Source: Marasmius tenuissimus (taxonomy: Eukaryota > Basidiomycota > Agaricomycetes > Agaricales > Marasmiaceae). Taken from it: DNA of 64,000 nucleotides. The DNA is taken from positions 230,275 through 294,274 of the forward strand of contig JAQOTA010000007.1 of the NCBI GenBank assembly GCA_029532415.1. The letters run 5' to 3'. Position 1 is the first letter of the stretch; each line of letters starts with the position of its first letter. Below the pieces are notes generated by a model. That model saw only the letters and a program-made list of their open reading frames with translations. It was not told where the DNA came from and made no database searches. Positions 10,803 through 21,120 of this stretch are shown one piece after another. The translations under genes and the position numbers were made by a program.

Positions 10803-13800
10803 ATGTCCTTTTCGCTTACCAACTCTCAGATAGGCGACTACGCAACTATCAACAGTGCGGCGGGGAACCAAACTAATAATCACACTCACCATCACCCACC
10901 TCCGGAGAGGGAGGATCGTGTCAAGCTGGTGCGTGGAGTGTTGTCTAGGATGATTGAGATCACACTGCCTGAACTCGAATGACTAGGGTGGACTGACCTT
11001 TAGACACGTTATAGAGGGCGATATCAAGTTTCTACGCAATTTGTCATCCGAAGTGATAGACGCCAGCGCCGACCCTCAATCATCAACGGGCACGTTGCAA
11101 GTGGTGAAACTCCAGAGAACGGATCGTGCCGCCGAAGCTTTCGGGTCTCCAGGACAAGTGTTCACTGTCACGACGTTCAGGGCAACTAAGGAGAGTGACG
11201 CCAATGAGTTTGAGAAGGTGAGTGGTCGGCGTAAATTCATCATGTGAAAACAATTTGTTGACGTACAGAAGATCAAGGGACGTATCAGTCAGATGGTGTC
11301 GCTATACCGGTACGTGAGAAACACAGGCCCAGTTTTGAGATAACATATTATAGGGAATCGCCCTTCGTCACTCAACTTTTCGGAACGGGCGAGTCGGATG
11401 GGCTGAGATTGTTGACGTATGATGGTACGGCGGCTTTCGGGACTTTGGGTGATATATGCTGAACATTTGGGCTGTAGAGCTAGCAAATGGACATGATATA
11501 TTACTCCAATACTACCAAGAAAGGCCACTCGTATGGCGCTATCTCGCTCATACAAAAGTATGTCCAGCTTTTAAATGCCTTGTCTGGGCCTAAAATTTAC
11601 TCAGGAAGCCTCATTCCACGCTTTATCCGGTGAAGATGTCCGCGGTCTTGGCATGTCGGTGAGCTCGCTGGCCTTTGTGTAACCTTAACTTCCAGCCAGT
11701 ACTCAGCGATTGACTCAACAGGTCGTTCGCGATCAACGCATGTGGAAGTACAACCTCAGCAGCTCCACATGGCAATATGATCCATCGTCCTTCTCAATTC
11801 CAAACCCTAGTCCATGGTATAGCGATGCAGAGGCACCTGACCTAGCTACTGAATCTCCTCTCCCCGTACTAGAGGGACGAATACAACTTGTCGAAAGTCA
11901 GATTCTCGGCCGCTTGGAGGAAATGTACGGGGACCTTATTCGTTACATGGCGAGCTACGACGTGATTGTAGTGGACGTCGATAACAAGCTGCCGGGTCTT
12001 GCGCGAGACGGGTATCTGACTCTGGGGACTGTAGTTGACTTTGATAAACCAAGGATTCTTTCCCACTTCCGCTCGATCCCGTCTCCTTCTATGAACTATC
12101 ACTATAGGAGGTGCAATGACGTGAAAATCACCCATTGGGGCTCGGGTACTGTAGACCATGTCCAGTCATTGCAACCCAATATTGACAAATCTTATCAGAC
12201 GGTCGATGTGATCTCTCGTTCTCGGAGCGGAGCGGAAACGTCCTTGTCGACATCAGGTTCACGCTGGAATTTCCTCACGACAAACAACTTCGAGCCGCCT
12301 ATCTCAGCCAGTGCCTAAGGCACGACAGTGATTGCGAGTCTGGTCAGCTCGGTATGTATTCTTTGATCTTCTGGCACCCTCGATTTGGAGCCTTGATATT
12401 AATGTCCCTCCAGCTTTTATCGCAAGGCTTGGATTTGCCCTCGTCGGCGAGTTCTTCCATGACCCCATGGCACATCCCATTTCAGCATATCTATTCGTTC
12501 CTCCGTTACAAGCTGTGAAGATCAATAATATGTATTGTGTTCCCTATCCCCTTCCCGAACCTTTGTTCTTCTGGACCGTAGACCCAGAAGGGCAGAACAT
12601 AATCGAAGAGAAGGATTGGGAGGAATACAACATCCCCAAACTACGGACAGTGCCATTCTTCGGTTCATCATACAGACTCAATGTTTTGGCTCGAGGTTAT
12701 CTTCACTCCAAGGGTTACGAGCCTGATGGGAGACGCTACTGTCGCGATCACAATCTTCCCGAGTTGATTCCTGGTGAGTATCTCCTCCATTCGATCATTC
12801 CCGATTACCGACTCTCCTCTTTTAGGTGATCCCCACGACATGGATCTATTTGGGAGCCAGAAGCCAGACATGAGCTTCTGGGATGCGACTGATAAGAATT
12901 GGACAGCACTCCGAGTATCCCGAGTGGGCAGCACACCGAATCAAGTTGTCGTTGTCGACTTCATGAAAGGTGAGCGGCAACTCTCGTACGCCAACTTCCC
13001 ATATGATATATTGAGCCATTTCCAGCTAGGAACGAAGCTTGGTCGGTTAATACCCGCAGGCGGGACAAGAACTCATGGAAGCACACGGAATTCATCGACC
13101 CAGACGGCGAGAATTTCTCGATATTGAGGCTCTTCATGCTGGGGAGGGTGAAAATGATATGTAAAGCAAGAACCGTAGCAGGTGTGCAATCATTCGGTCT
13201 TCTCTACTGCTGTCTATTTCTTGAAATTTGTCTCTCAGCCAATCTTCACGACAACCAGTCAGAACAACACCGGGAGCATGACCAAGGGACTTCAGATCCC
13301 GCTGATGATTGGAGGCATCACATGACACTCACAATTTCAGAAGCGGGAAACGGCTCCAGCCAGGGGATTCGTATCAGATTTGAACCAGGTATGATGAACT
13401 CCATACCACATTCCTACGCTCTTGGATATAGATCACTGACAGCCTTTTGAGCCAATCCTGCGGATTGTTGGTCAGTAAACTTGAGGGAAACATGGTCGTG
13501 GTACAAGCATTGGAAGGCAGGACTCAAAGTGTTCACTGAGGGGAATGTAACCATGCAAATCAAATTTGGGCTCTCAGAAAGTAGGTTAATGTCAATTTCA
13601 GATATTCCCGTCACTCACTGACAACTTTAGAAGCCGAGGACGACGAACATCGATCAAGCCAGGCTCAAAGGGATCAGAACTCTCGGCTATCAGCGGACAA
13701 TCTGAGGCAGGACGTAGTAGGGAACAATCGATTTCAAGAATTGAGTGACAACCAGGTCATGCATGAGGCTAATGATCCTGAACTCATGGAAGGCGAGAAA

Positions 13801-14115
13801 ATCCATCATTCAACGACTTACAACCTACTGATGTTTCCCTCAGTCGACCGCGATGAGTCGAGACATATTAATCCCTCAGAGCGTTCGACTGAAGAATTAG
13901 GCGATGACACGATCCACGAGCGTCGTACCAAACCTCGATTACAGAGGTTGCAGTACAAGATCAAAATGAGAGAGAGGTCTCGTCAACGGATGAAGAGAAC
14001 AAAGGTGGCGACTGGCGCGCAAACGAAGAACTCGAGGGCTCGGCGGAGACGACAGAACGATCCATCATTGGCCGTCGACTCTGAACAAGACGGCGGGGAA
14101 ATGGATGTCAATTGA
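10803..14115 (+). CDS. large agaric-type hypothetical protein, block A paralogue (867 aa)
   Basis: Fourteen exons with agreeing phases: 10803-10928, 10987-11217, 11269-11309, 11354-11424, 11478-11557, 11605-11658, 11722-12145, 12199-12351, 12414-12773, 12826-12969, 13026-13181, 13239-13388, 13452-13580, 13631-14115. ATG 10803 begins MSFSLTNSQIGDYATINS and leads to GNQTNNHTHHHPPP, an N-terminal signature common in large lineage-expanded agaric families without assigned function. A middle part (FVTQLFGTGESDGLRLLTYD, ELANGHDILLQYYQERP) recalls degenerate kinase-like folds of such proteins; this is inference. The 53-bp intron 12146-12198 with TACTGAC-type branch resolves an apparent frame break. 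The C-terminus is basic (RRTKPRLQRL, RARRRRQN), unlike the block B copy. No signal peptide or membrane helix. Function unknown. Confidence 0.8.
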
Positions 14116-14339
14116 GCTGCCCTCATGTAACACAGTATAGAGGCTTCTACCATTGTTAGTGCCTCCTCGTTTATTCAACTTGTTGTATTTGATTCAGGTC
14201 GCCGTTGTACTGCTGAGGGGTATCGCAGTGCAGTGAAATCAGAGCATCAATGACTGAGCGGGAAGCCAACGGAACAACCAAGTATTCGCGAATATCTATT
14301 ACATTTAGATGTACCGTTATGAAGTATCGAAAACAATAC

Positions 14340-15034
14340 TCAGAACGCATTTCCGTCCTTCCCTGGGTCTGCAATCCACTGGCCACACGGGTCGGTCATT
14401 ACTCCACCCTATGTCGCGATTTGAGTCAGCACCAATCCTTGTACGTTCGTTTGAGGGAATAAAAAAAGCGTACCTGCTTCCCACTCTCTCCACTCGTGTT
14501 ACACCGATATTGAACAGGTTGATGAAGGAGACCATTGTATTCGCCGTCAATAGTGAAGCAGTAGCTGGTGAGCAAAAAAGCAATGATTAGCCTTTGTTAC
14601 TCCACCGAGAAGCAACAGTGAGGAGCAAACTCGCCCATTGATAGCTCGAACCCTGAAGTTAAGTAGTCTACTTTGCCGAACTCAAAGGTATTCTATTGAA
14701 ATTATGAGTGACTTGAGTATCAGTAGAGCTTAACTGTAGAAGAAGGCGGTTTACCGTGAGCTCATTCCCGTCATCAAGGACTTTGCTCTGGACCTTTCTG
14801 AGGGAGATGATCAAGGAGATATTATGATGCTCAGGATAGATATACTTACCTTGGTTCCCCCGTCGAAGCACTGGACGCGCTCAGGTTGCACTGACCGGGA
14901 CACGGGAAGATTACGCCGCCAATCTCTTGAAGGAAGAGACACGTGAGAGATGTGCATCGAGCGGAGAGAGGTCCAGCTAAAGCCTTGCTAACGGCGAGGG
15001 TAATGGCGGCGACGACGACCAATGAGAATCACAT
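14340..15034 (-). pseudogene. small secreted cysteine-rich protein, broken copy 1
   Basis: Same exon layout as the intact gene at 28527-29268. The start ATG (15032-15034) is followed at once by TGA, then by a still readable signal peptide (FSLVVVAAITLAVSKALAGP). Exon 2 ends early (CFDGGTK), losing the segment that holds SAIDNWCG. Exon 4 has a 2-base frame change, and its donor reads GC instead of GT. Exons 5 and 6 (GLLHQPVQYRCNT, GGVMTDPCGQWIADPG) remain open. Several lesions, so a clear pseudogene. Confidence 0.85.
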
Positions 15035-15164
15035 GATGATAAAGAGTGTCTGGGTAATCGTGGGGGTGTGAGGAGGGTAAGTAGAAGCGAGAGTGTTGGA
15101 GTGTTCAAGAACAAGGAAGCTGAGGAACGACCCACTTCATGGCACTCTTTTTGAGGAAATGAAG

Positions 15165-15325
15165 AGGTTCAGGTAACAGTGGGAGCGTCCAACCTCTCGC
15201 AGGTGGAACGTGCGAACCTGCCCTCAACATGGTCCGTGCACAGCCGAGCGTTAACGGAACATTCCCACCCTTGTCCTTCGCCCAACTTCGTCGCTTTGTA
15301 CGACCTCATTTTCTTTCAAAGACTC
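15165..15325 (+). repeat. dispersed repeat, copy 2 (SINE candidate)
   Basis: Contains CCTGCCCTCAACATGGTCCG followed by ACATTCCCACCCT. Related to the copies at 9690, 19296, 27243, 30709, 35758 and 37938. Confidence 0.55.
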
Positions 15326-16987
15326 TATTAGTATCAGACTATCCTGATTGATTGTGCACGACCAAAAGGTACCTTACTTGCATTGCATGGCTTTCATTGT
15401 GGCTAACGAGTCCGTTGTTGAATATCAGGCTTGAGTTGTTATGGCCAAGCGCGAATGACAAGGGTTTCTGCGCTCGCGCATCGGAGCTTGCACGCAGGGC
15501 TCTATCATCGGCATGGGCATGCAAGTGGGAGGAGCTGATGAGATTGGGAAAGGGGGTGGGGAGTCGCTTCGAAGAGTCGGTTTCAAGGCACGTTCTACTT
15601 TCATTCCATCCCATAGACACTGCCTCAACTGCTCGTTTCCTTTTCATCTCGACGGTGTCACACAATCTTTGTCCGTTCAGTTTCCCGAGCCCAACATCGA
15701 TCTGTTCCAGTATTAAGGCCGCATCGCATGACTGCGATCAGAGCAGCCACCAACTCGACCAACATCAAGACTATTACACCGACAGTAACTTTCGTATATC
15801 TTATCCAGGCGACATCCGTTGGCTCGAGGCTACTCCTGTGTTCACTCGTACGCTGCCGGACATCCCAGGTACCTCTGAAGGAGTGACTACCATTCGTTCA
15901 TGTCCATCATCATCATATGCGGCCTTTCTGAAGCGTTATGTGGCCGTCTTCATCTCTCTGATATTGTCTCCGTTGAATCGAATCATTTTGTGTCTATGTC
16001 TCCATCACCATCGCTCGCAGCTACGAGGGCGTTTTGAACTTCCCAAATTTCAATGACCGGGTGGTAAACTGGCTACAACTTACGCTCTTATTCCTTTCGT
16101 TTTCACGAGTACACATGAGCCTTTCCGTGAAATTGTCCCCACGCATTTTTGATAATCCATGCCCATGCATGTCCGCGATGATATTGTTTTCTCTAAGCTC
16201 TCCTTCCTTGACTGATGGCTGATGCTTCGTGGCTCTGCTTTTGAGTTCATCTCATACTTCGAGCATCACTCTTGTCACGGGTGGGGCACAACAAGCCGAG
16301 TATGACCAATGGATTCTTGTTGTCTTATATATGGTGATGCCTCTGTTTAAGCACGCTTCTAACATATTTAGCTCTCTGTGCTTCTAACATCCCTACAACT
16401 GGTGATTCTAGTTGTGCATGACCGCTGAGATGACCCCCCTGGTCTGAATGACCTCTGTGTTCAGCCTCGTACTAGTTGAAAGCCCACTATCGAACCCGAA
16501 GAAGCCAGCCTCACGCTCACGCTCATGCTCCGCCCCCTCTCACCACCTCTCCGTGCCGGCCAGCAAACCACGGGAAACACGCCGTGTATGCAATGCTTCA
16601 AGAACATACGCAAGATTTTTCCGCCTTTGTCATCGGATTAGAACCCTTATCTTTACTCCAAAAAAAGGCTCGTAAACCGGACCCTCTTTCCATGGCGCTG
16701 GCACTTACTGGGTGTCTTTCTTGTGCAACAAAGCCCCAATCCGAGGTTTCGATTTGGCCTTGACCACACTATCCATCCGTAGTGAAGAAGCTAGTGACAC
16801 CTGTGAGCGGTGCTCACGAGCGTAGACTTATCTTCAAATCATGTCTTGGATGGAAGGACTCCTCCCCCTCGGAGAAGTACGCAAATCCCATAAGCCGGGA
16901 TTGGTGTGCTTTTGTCCTCACGTATTGTAGCGACCAAATCTCTCTACTACACCCGAGTGTACCTCTACCAGGTATCGAAATTGATAC

Positions 16988-17056
16988 TCATAATGGGTTT
17001 CTGTCCTTGCCCGGGTCTGCAGTCCACTGAATACATGGATCGGTCATAATTCCACC
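16988..17056 (-). pseudogene. orphan last exon of the secreted-protein family
   Basis: After a CAG acceptor this reads GGIMTDPCIQWTADPGKD and stops with TGA at 16988-16990, matching exon 6 of the gene at 28527-29268. The other five exons are absent upstream, so this is a truncated copy. Confidence 0.75.
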
Positions 17057-17405
17057 CTGTGTCGAGGTTGGGACGAGACCATAGGTGTCACACTCCCGTA
17101 GCAATGCTCACAGGAGCGAATTTGTGGCTCGAAATATCCACTGTGCCGAAGGTGTGTTGACACTGGCAGTTGCGGTGTCTTATGTCTCACAGTGATACTG
17201 ACTCTGATATGTTCTAGTAGGGACAACAGGACAATGAGACCTTCTAGTCGAGGCATTCATAACCCTCTCTCGTCCCTCCACGCTGGCCATTTTTGCCTAT
17301 TCACTCCACGCTTTATCTACTGTTTGTCCAGAATCCGGTCTTTAATCCTACATGGTCGCAGCTTTGGACGGGCCAAGCATTATTTCAGGGTTTGAGTGTT
17401 TCTCT

Positions 17406-17704
17406 CACTGGGTGCAAGGACCCGTAAGTTCCGGGAGAAATGTAGGATTGACATGAAAACTTATGTGGGGAGAATTTACCGTGATTCTTGTGGCCCATGC
17501 AAGAGATATCTGAACCAAATTTGGCCCATATGCGAGAGAAATTTGATAGAAAATCCAAACCTGGCCTTTCTATCCCATTTCTGTCCATTTTTGGTATCAA
17601 ATAACTCTTCCCTTTGTTCCGCCACTTATGCTAACATCTCCCCGCATAAAGTTCAGCATCAGTCTCGCATATCTCTCAAAACTTACGTGATCCTGCACCC
17701 AGTG
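17406..17704. mobile_element. CACTG-ended MITE, 299 bp, with TCT target duplication
   Basis: CACTGGGTGCA at the left and its inverted copy TGCACCCAGTG at the right bound the element. TCT flanks both sides (17403-17405, 17705-17707). Imperfect inverted homology continues inward (CGTAAGTT, TATGYGGGGAGA). CACTR ends with a 3-bp duplication fit the CACTA/EnSpm superfamily. No coding capacity. It lies 40 bp before block B. Confidence 0.75.
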
Positions 17705-19295
17705 TCTGTACCGTCACAAACGAGCAATTTGTGGAATATTAGCCGGCTCAGGCGACAAGCTATAGAGCAACGAGGCTGTAAAATTGGCTGATAGGAAGAT
17801 GCGCCCAGTGGACCTATAGTCCAGGCGCAGTAGTACATTGATAGAGCGTCTGCGCATACAAACATTTGTCACTGCCTTCAACCTTCTCTTTCATTCTTCA
17901 GTCTCCTGCTTTTCACTTCCCCCCCAACTTTGTTGTTTCGCTTTTGTTCTGGTATTAGCCATTACATAGGGACACCCTGGTAAACAGTGCTTACTCGCGC
18001 CGTTCAGCCTTCCAGGTACGAGCAATTGCCACCCGGTACAGGCTCATTCCCTCCATCGGTGTATCGGTGATACACCGATCATCAGGTAGACAATGGTGGG
18101 TCTATTCCCTGTCGATGATGAAGAAGGATCTCTTTAATAGCACGATATATATATCGTGAGCTCTTAAAGATAGTCCCATTGCGATTATAGCTAATCGCAG
18201 GGGTGATGAGCTGAGACATGCGTATTTGATGGAAAGAACTATGACGTCTTCTTTCTGATTCCCTTTCATATATCATACCTTGCGTGGGCCTCAGAAGGGA
18301 AACTCGTGGTAGATCTGTCTCAAGCGCCTGTCGAGTCGCTTTTCGAGGAGGTATAAATGCCACCGTGACTGTGCTGACGGCCCAATACGCCTTAGGTTTA
18401 GAGTCTAGACACCGGTATTACCCTTGCCATAATATAATAATGATAGACATAGCATGGGTCAACCAAATTCAACTATCGGGGCTATGGTGAGCGGGCCCGC
18501 TCAGATATTGACGCACGTAACTTAACAAGCGTAGGTGTTATCACCATTCCCGAGATTGCGGAGAGGTTGGGAGCTAGCAAGAAGTTGACAGAAGTACTTG
18601 ACCGAATGCACTTTAGTCTTGTTCCGAGTTTGACTATGTGCTACCAGAGTTGTAGTACTTAGTAGCTTCGTGGTGAGCCAGACCTTGTTCCACTTCTCTG
18701 TCGTGATTCTCATGACGCCCTCCCGATACTTCTGACTCTGTAACAATCAGATTGAGGGCTACCGGTGCGCAATGTACACATCGTGCTGTCGACAGGATCT
18801 TCCTTGAAGCCCTGGGCCCGCCGAATGAATTACACGCAACTCAAAGAATTAGTGCCAACTACGGACAGTTTCGAGGACCCAGGGTGTCTAAAGGCGACTG
18901 GAGAGAACTCGGAATATGACTTACCTCGACTTCCTCAGTTTGTTCCCAATCCCTTCCCGAATCTCCTTGCCATCCTGACACAGGGTTACAGCCGCGATAC
19001 CGCCCATCACTCGACTGCCACTTTCCCGTGATGGAGCCTGTGAGATTGTACCAAGGGTTCATTATCTAGCTCATCGATACCAGCGGCCAAATGATACCCT
19101 CTAGACATGGCTGTCTCACAGCGTCCCTTTTCATTTTTCTGTAGATCGAGCACAGAAATCATGTAGCATTTCGCCCATACTACGCCAGAGGCTTGGTTCT
19201 AACTTCTGGCTGTCAGGGCTTCACAGAACTATGAGCTTCGAGAGGGAAAAGAATCTCTTCGATAACTCTTAGCTCGAGCATGGTAATGTGAAGTC

Positions 19296-19470
19296 ATGGT
19301 TCAAGCAGGCGAAAGCATTGGAGTCCGAATCTTCGTGGGTGGCATGTCGACCTACCCTCAAGACGGTCCGTGCTAGGCCGATCATGGACCGCCAAATGTT
19401 CCCACCCTTATTCTCACCCCAACTTCCATGGTGTTCCGCACGGCGACCTCCTTCCCTCCCCAGGGATTTT
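19296..19470 (+). repeat. dispersed repeat, copy 3 (SINE candidate)
   Basis: Block B counterpart of the 9690 copy: ACCTACCCTCAAGACGGTCC and AATGTTCCCACCCT, preceded by GAGTCCGAATCTTCG. Confidence 0.6.
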
Positions 19471-19540
19471 ATGCTGGTTTGAATATGGATATTCAGAGAT
19501 CATGGTGAGTTTCTGATTGTGCTCCGCAGCTCGTAGCGCG

Positions 19541-20264
19541 TCTGACGAGACTCCGCTCTCTAATTATTAGACTCAAAGTGTCTATTATCAAGCTCCAAGG
19601 TGACAGCGTAGATTGCTCTCGTAGATGGGTTTACGAGCAGGACTTCATCGCCGCCGCGGAACATGCATGTAGAAGAGGGAAGCTGAGAGGACTACCCGGC
19701 CATACGGTGCGTTTCGTTCTCATCCTTTGATTGTTCTTCGACACTCGGAATGACTGCTTTATTCCTCTATTTTGACAATTTGGACACGCTGTCCTTTCCA
19801 TTTGACTACGTCTTCAATACTGGTTATCCTAATCCTCTGCTATGCTCAGAAGTGCGTTCAATTGGCTACCTATCTTCAAGTTATTCTCGTGGATAACACC
19901 AACAATAGCGTCGACTCTATGCACCGAAAGGCCACTCTTACGTTCGTTTGTGGGTTGTTGAACGCCCCGACCAGCTCTAAAGGAGTAACGTCCGGCCAAT
20001 ACCGCTCGCTTTTTGTATACCGATTCTCTAAAGATTTCTGTTTTGACACGTCTAGTCTGCTCTCGATTTTCCTATCGAGCGAACGTCCCTTCTCCGACTG
20101 AGCAACTACGTCTGGCTCTCCCCTGTTCGATCCTACTTCCCTACCCTTCACTCGTATAAGTACATGCCTTTCCTGTACTAGTGAAGTAGGGTTACTCTGC
20201 GCGTGTCATAATGGAATCTGTGGATTATTATCGTCTTCTACCCTATGACATCTTTGTTCGAGTA
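19541..20264. other. block B-specific segment absent from block A
   Basis: Block A runs straight from CTCATAGCACGT to ACACTTCACACG (near 9920-9936). Block B has about 720 bp between the equivalent points. Part reads like an exon (SIIKLQGDSVDCSRRWVYEQ, then FIAAAEHACRRGKLRG) ending before a GTGCG donor-like site, and MESVDYYRLLPYDIF opens near 20212. No target duplication is visible, so a deletion in block A is as likely as an insertion in B. Confidence 0.5.
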
Positions 20265-21120
20265 CGCTTCACACGACAAAGGCTCTTGGGGCTGTTCATG
20301 GCTATCAGAGCATGCTAAGCTTGTGGAGTATTGCAGGCTACCGGCCTGACAGTCATACTCAGCTCGTTCTACACCTTTCTACACCCTTCTATCACCCTCG
20401 TGCCAGCGGGCTGAAAACGCGCCAGAAGCACACCGGATGCTTTTTTCGTCTAGATCGAGATCCTGGACGAAGGGTTCGGAGTCCACCCGGCGTTTTTCCA
20501 TTGCATCGTTTTCTCCGTCACACAGAGGCAGATCCTACAGAGGCCCGTTTCGATATTCGATGTTGAAATCAAACACACATTTCACCTAAACCCTCTCCTC
20601 CGTTCGTCAGAACTGTCACCATAGTTGACATGACTTCGAAAATCGGCGGGTGCTGCTCGGACTGCTCGGACCTCCATGCATGACCGTATGTTCCATTTGT
20701 GGATATATGACCTGGTCACAAGGTGTACCTCCTCTGATTTGCACGTTCCGAACACGATTTTGTTGTCTCGGGGATGGTTAGGTCGTCTGCCTAAACCTTC
20801 TGCTATCTTCATTCCTAACTGTCTTACTTGACTTCTCGGGCCCTGGGGTTTCCCTCTGCCTGATTATACTTTCTGTTTCTCATCCTCAACAACTTGCGGG
20901 AAGAGGTCAACGTACGAATATAAAAATAGAAATGGGAGTGATCCCCTGCGTGGAGTCATGGCCGATCCCACCGTGCATCAGACATGACATACCCAGGTAT
21001 GCTGTGTGAGATCTGGGTCCATACTCATATAGTGCACGGGAGTCTCCTTCGCGGTAATGGTACCCACCTTCCCCCCTCTTTCCACCTACGCTCTTGGGCC
21101 GTTTCGCTGGCTTTACAGAG

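Larger units (their letters stand above)
7073..15150. repeat. segmental duplication, block A
   Basis: From GGCTCAAGCGACGAGC (7073) this segment matches block B (from 17745) over almost its whole length, with a mostly constant offset of about 10.3 kb inside the large gene. It contains the gene at 10803-14115 and a secreted-protein pseudogene (14340-15034). It differs from B by two MITEs (8014-8602, 9216-9675) and by lacking B's extra 720 bp (19541-20264). About 7.1-10.7 kb holds no gene I can support. The right edge is approximate. Confidence 0.85.
15160..17056. repeat. segmental copy C1
   Basis: Matches 27235-28595 in blocks, for example TTCACGAGTACACATGAGCC (near 16099 and 28098), GACAAGGGTTTCTG and CTCTACTACACCCGA. 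It ends with a stray last exon of the secreted-protein gene (16988-17056). No intact gene is visible; the open frame 15352-16056 has no support from the C2 copy, where it is not conserved. Confidence 0.65.

Noticed and set aside
12199..12318. Stop codon after PISASA as the end of the large gene
   Set aside because: A 53-bp GT-AG intron with a good branch site changes the frame and both duplicates continue intact to the same distant exons.
15352..16056. 234-aa plus-strand frame in segment C1
   Set aside because: The related segment C2 does not keep the frame open, and no domain is recognisable.
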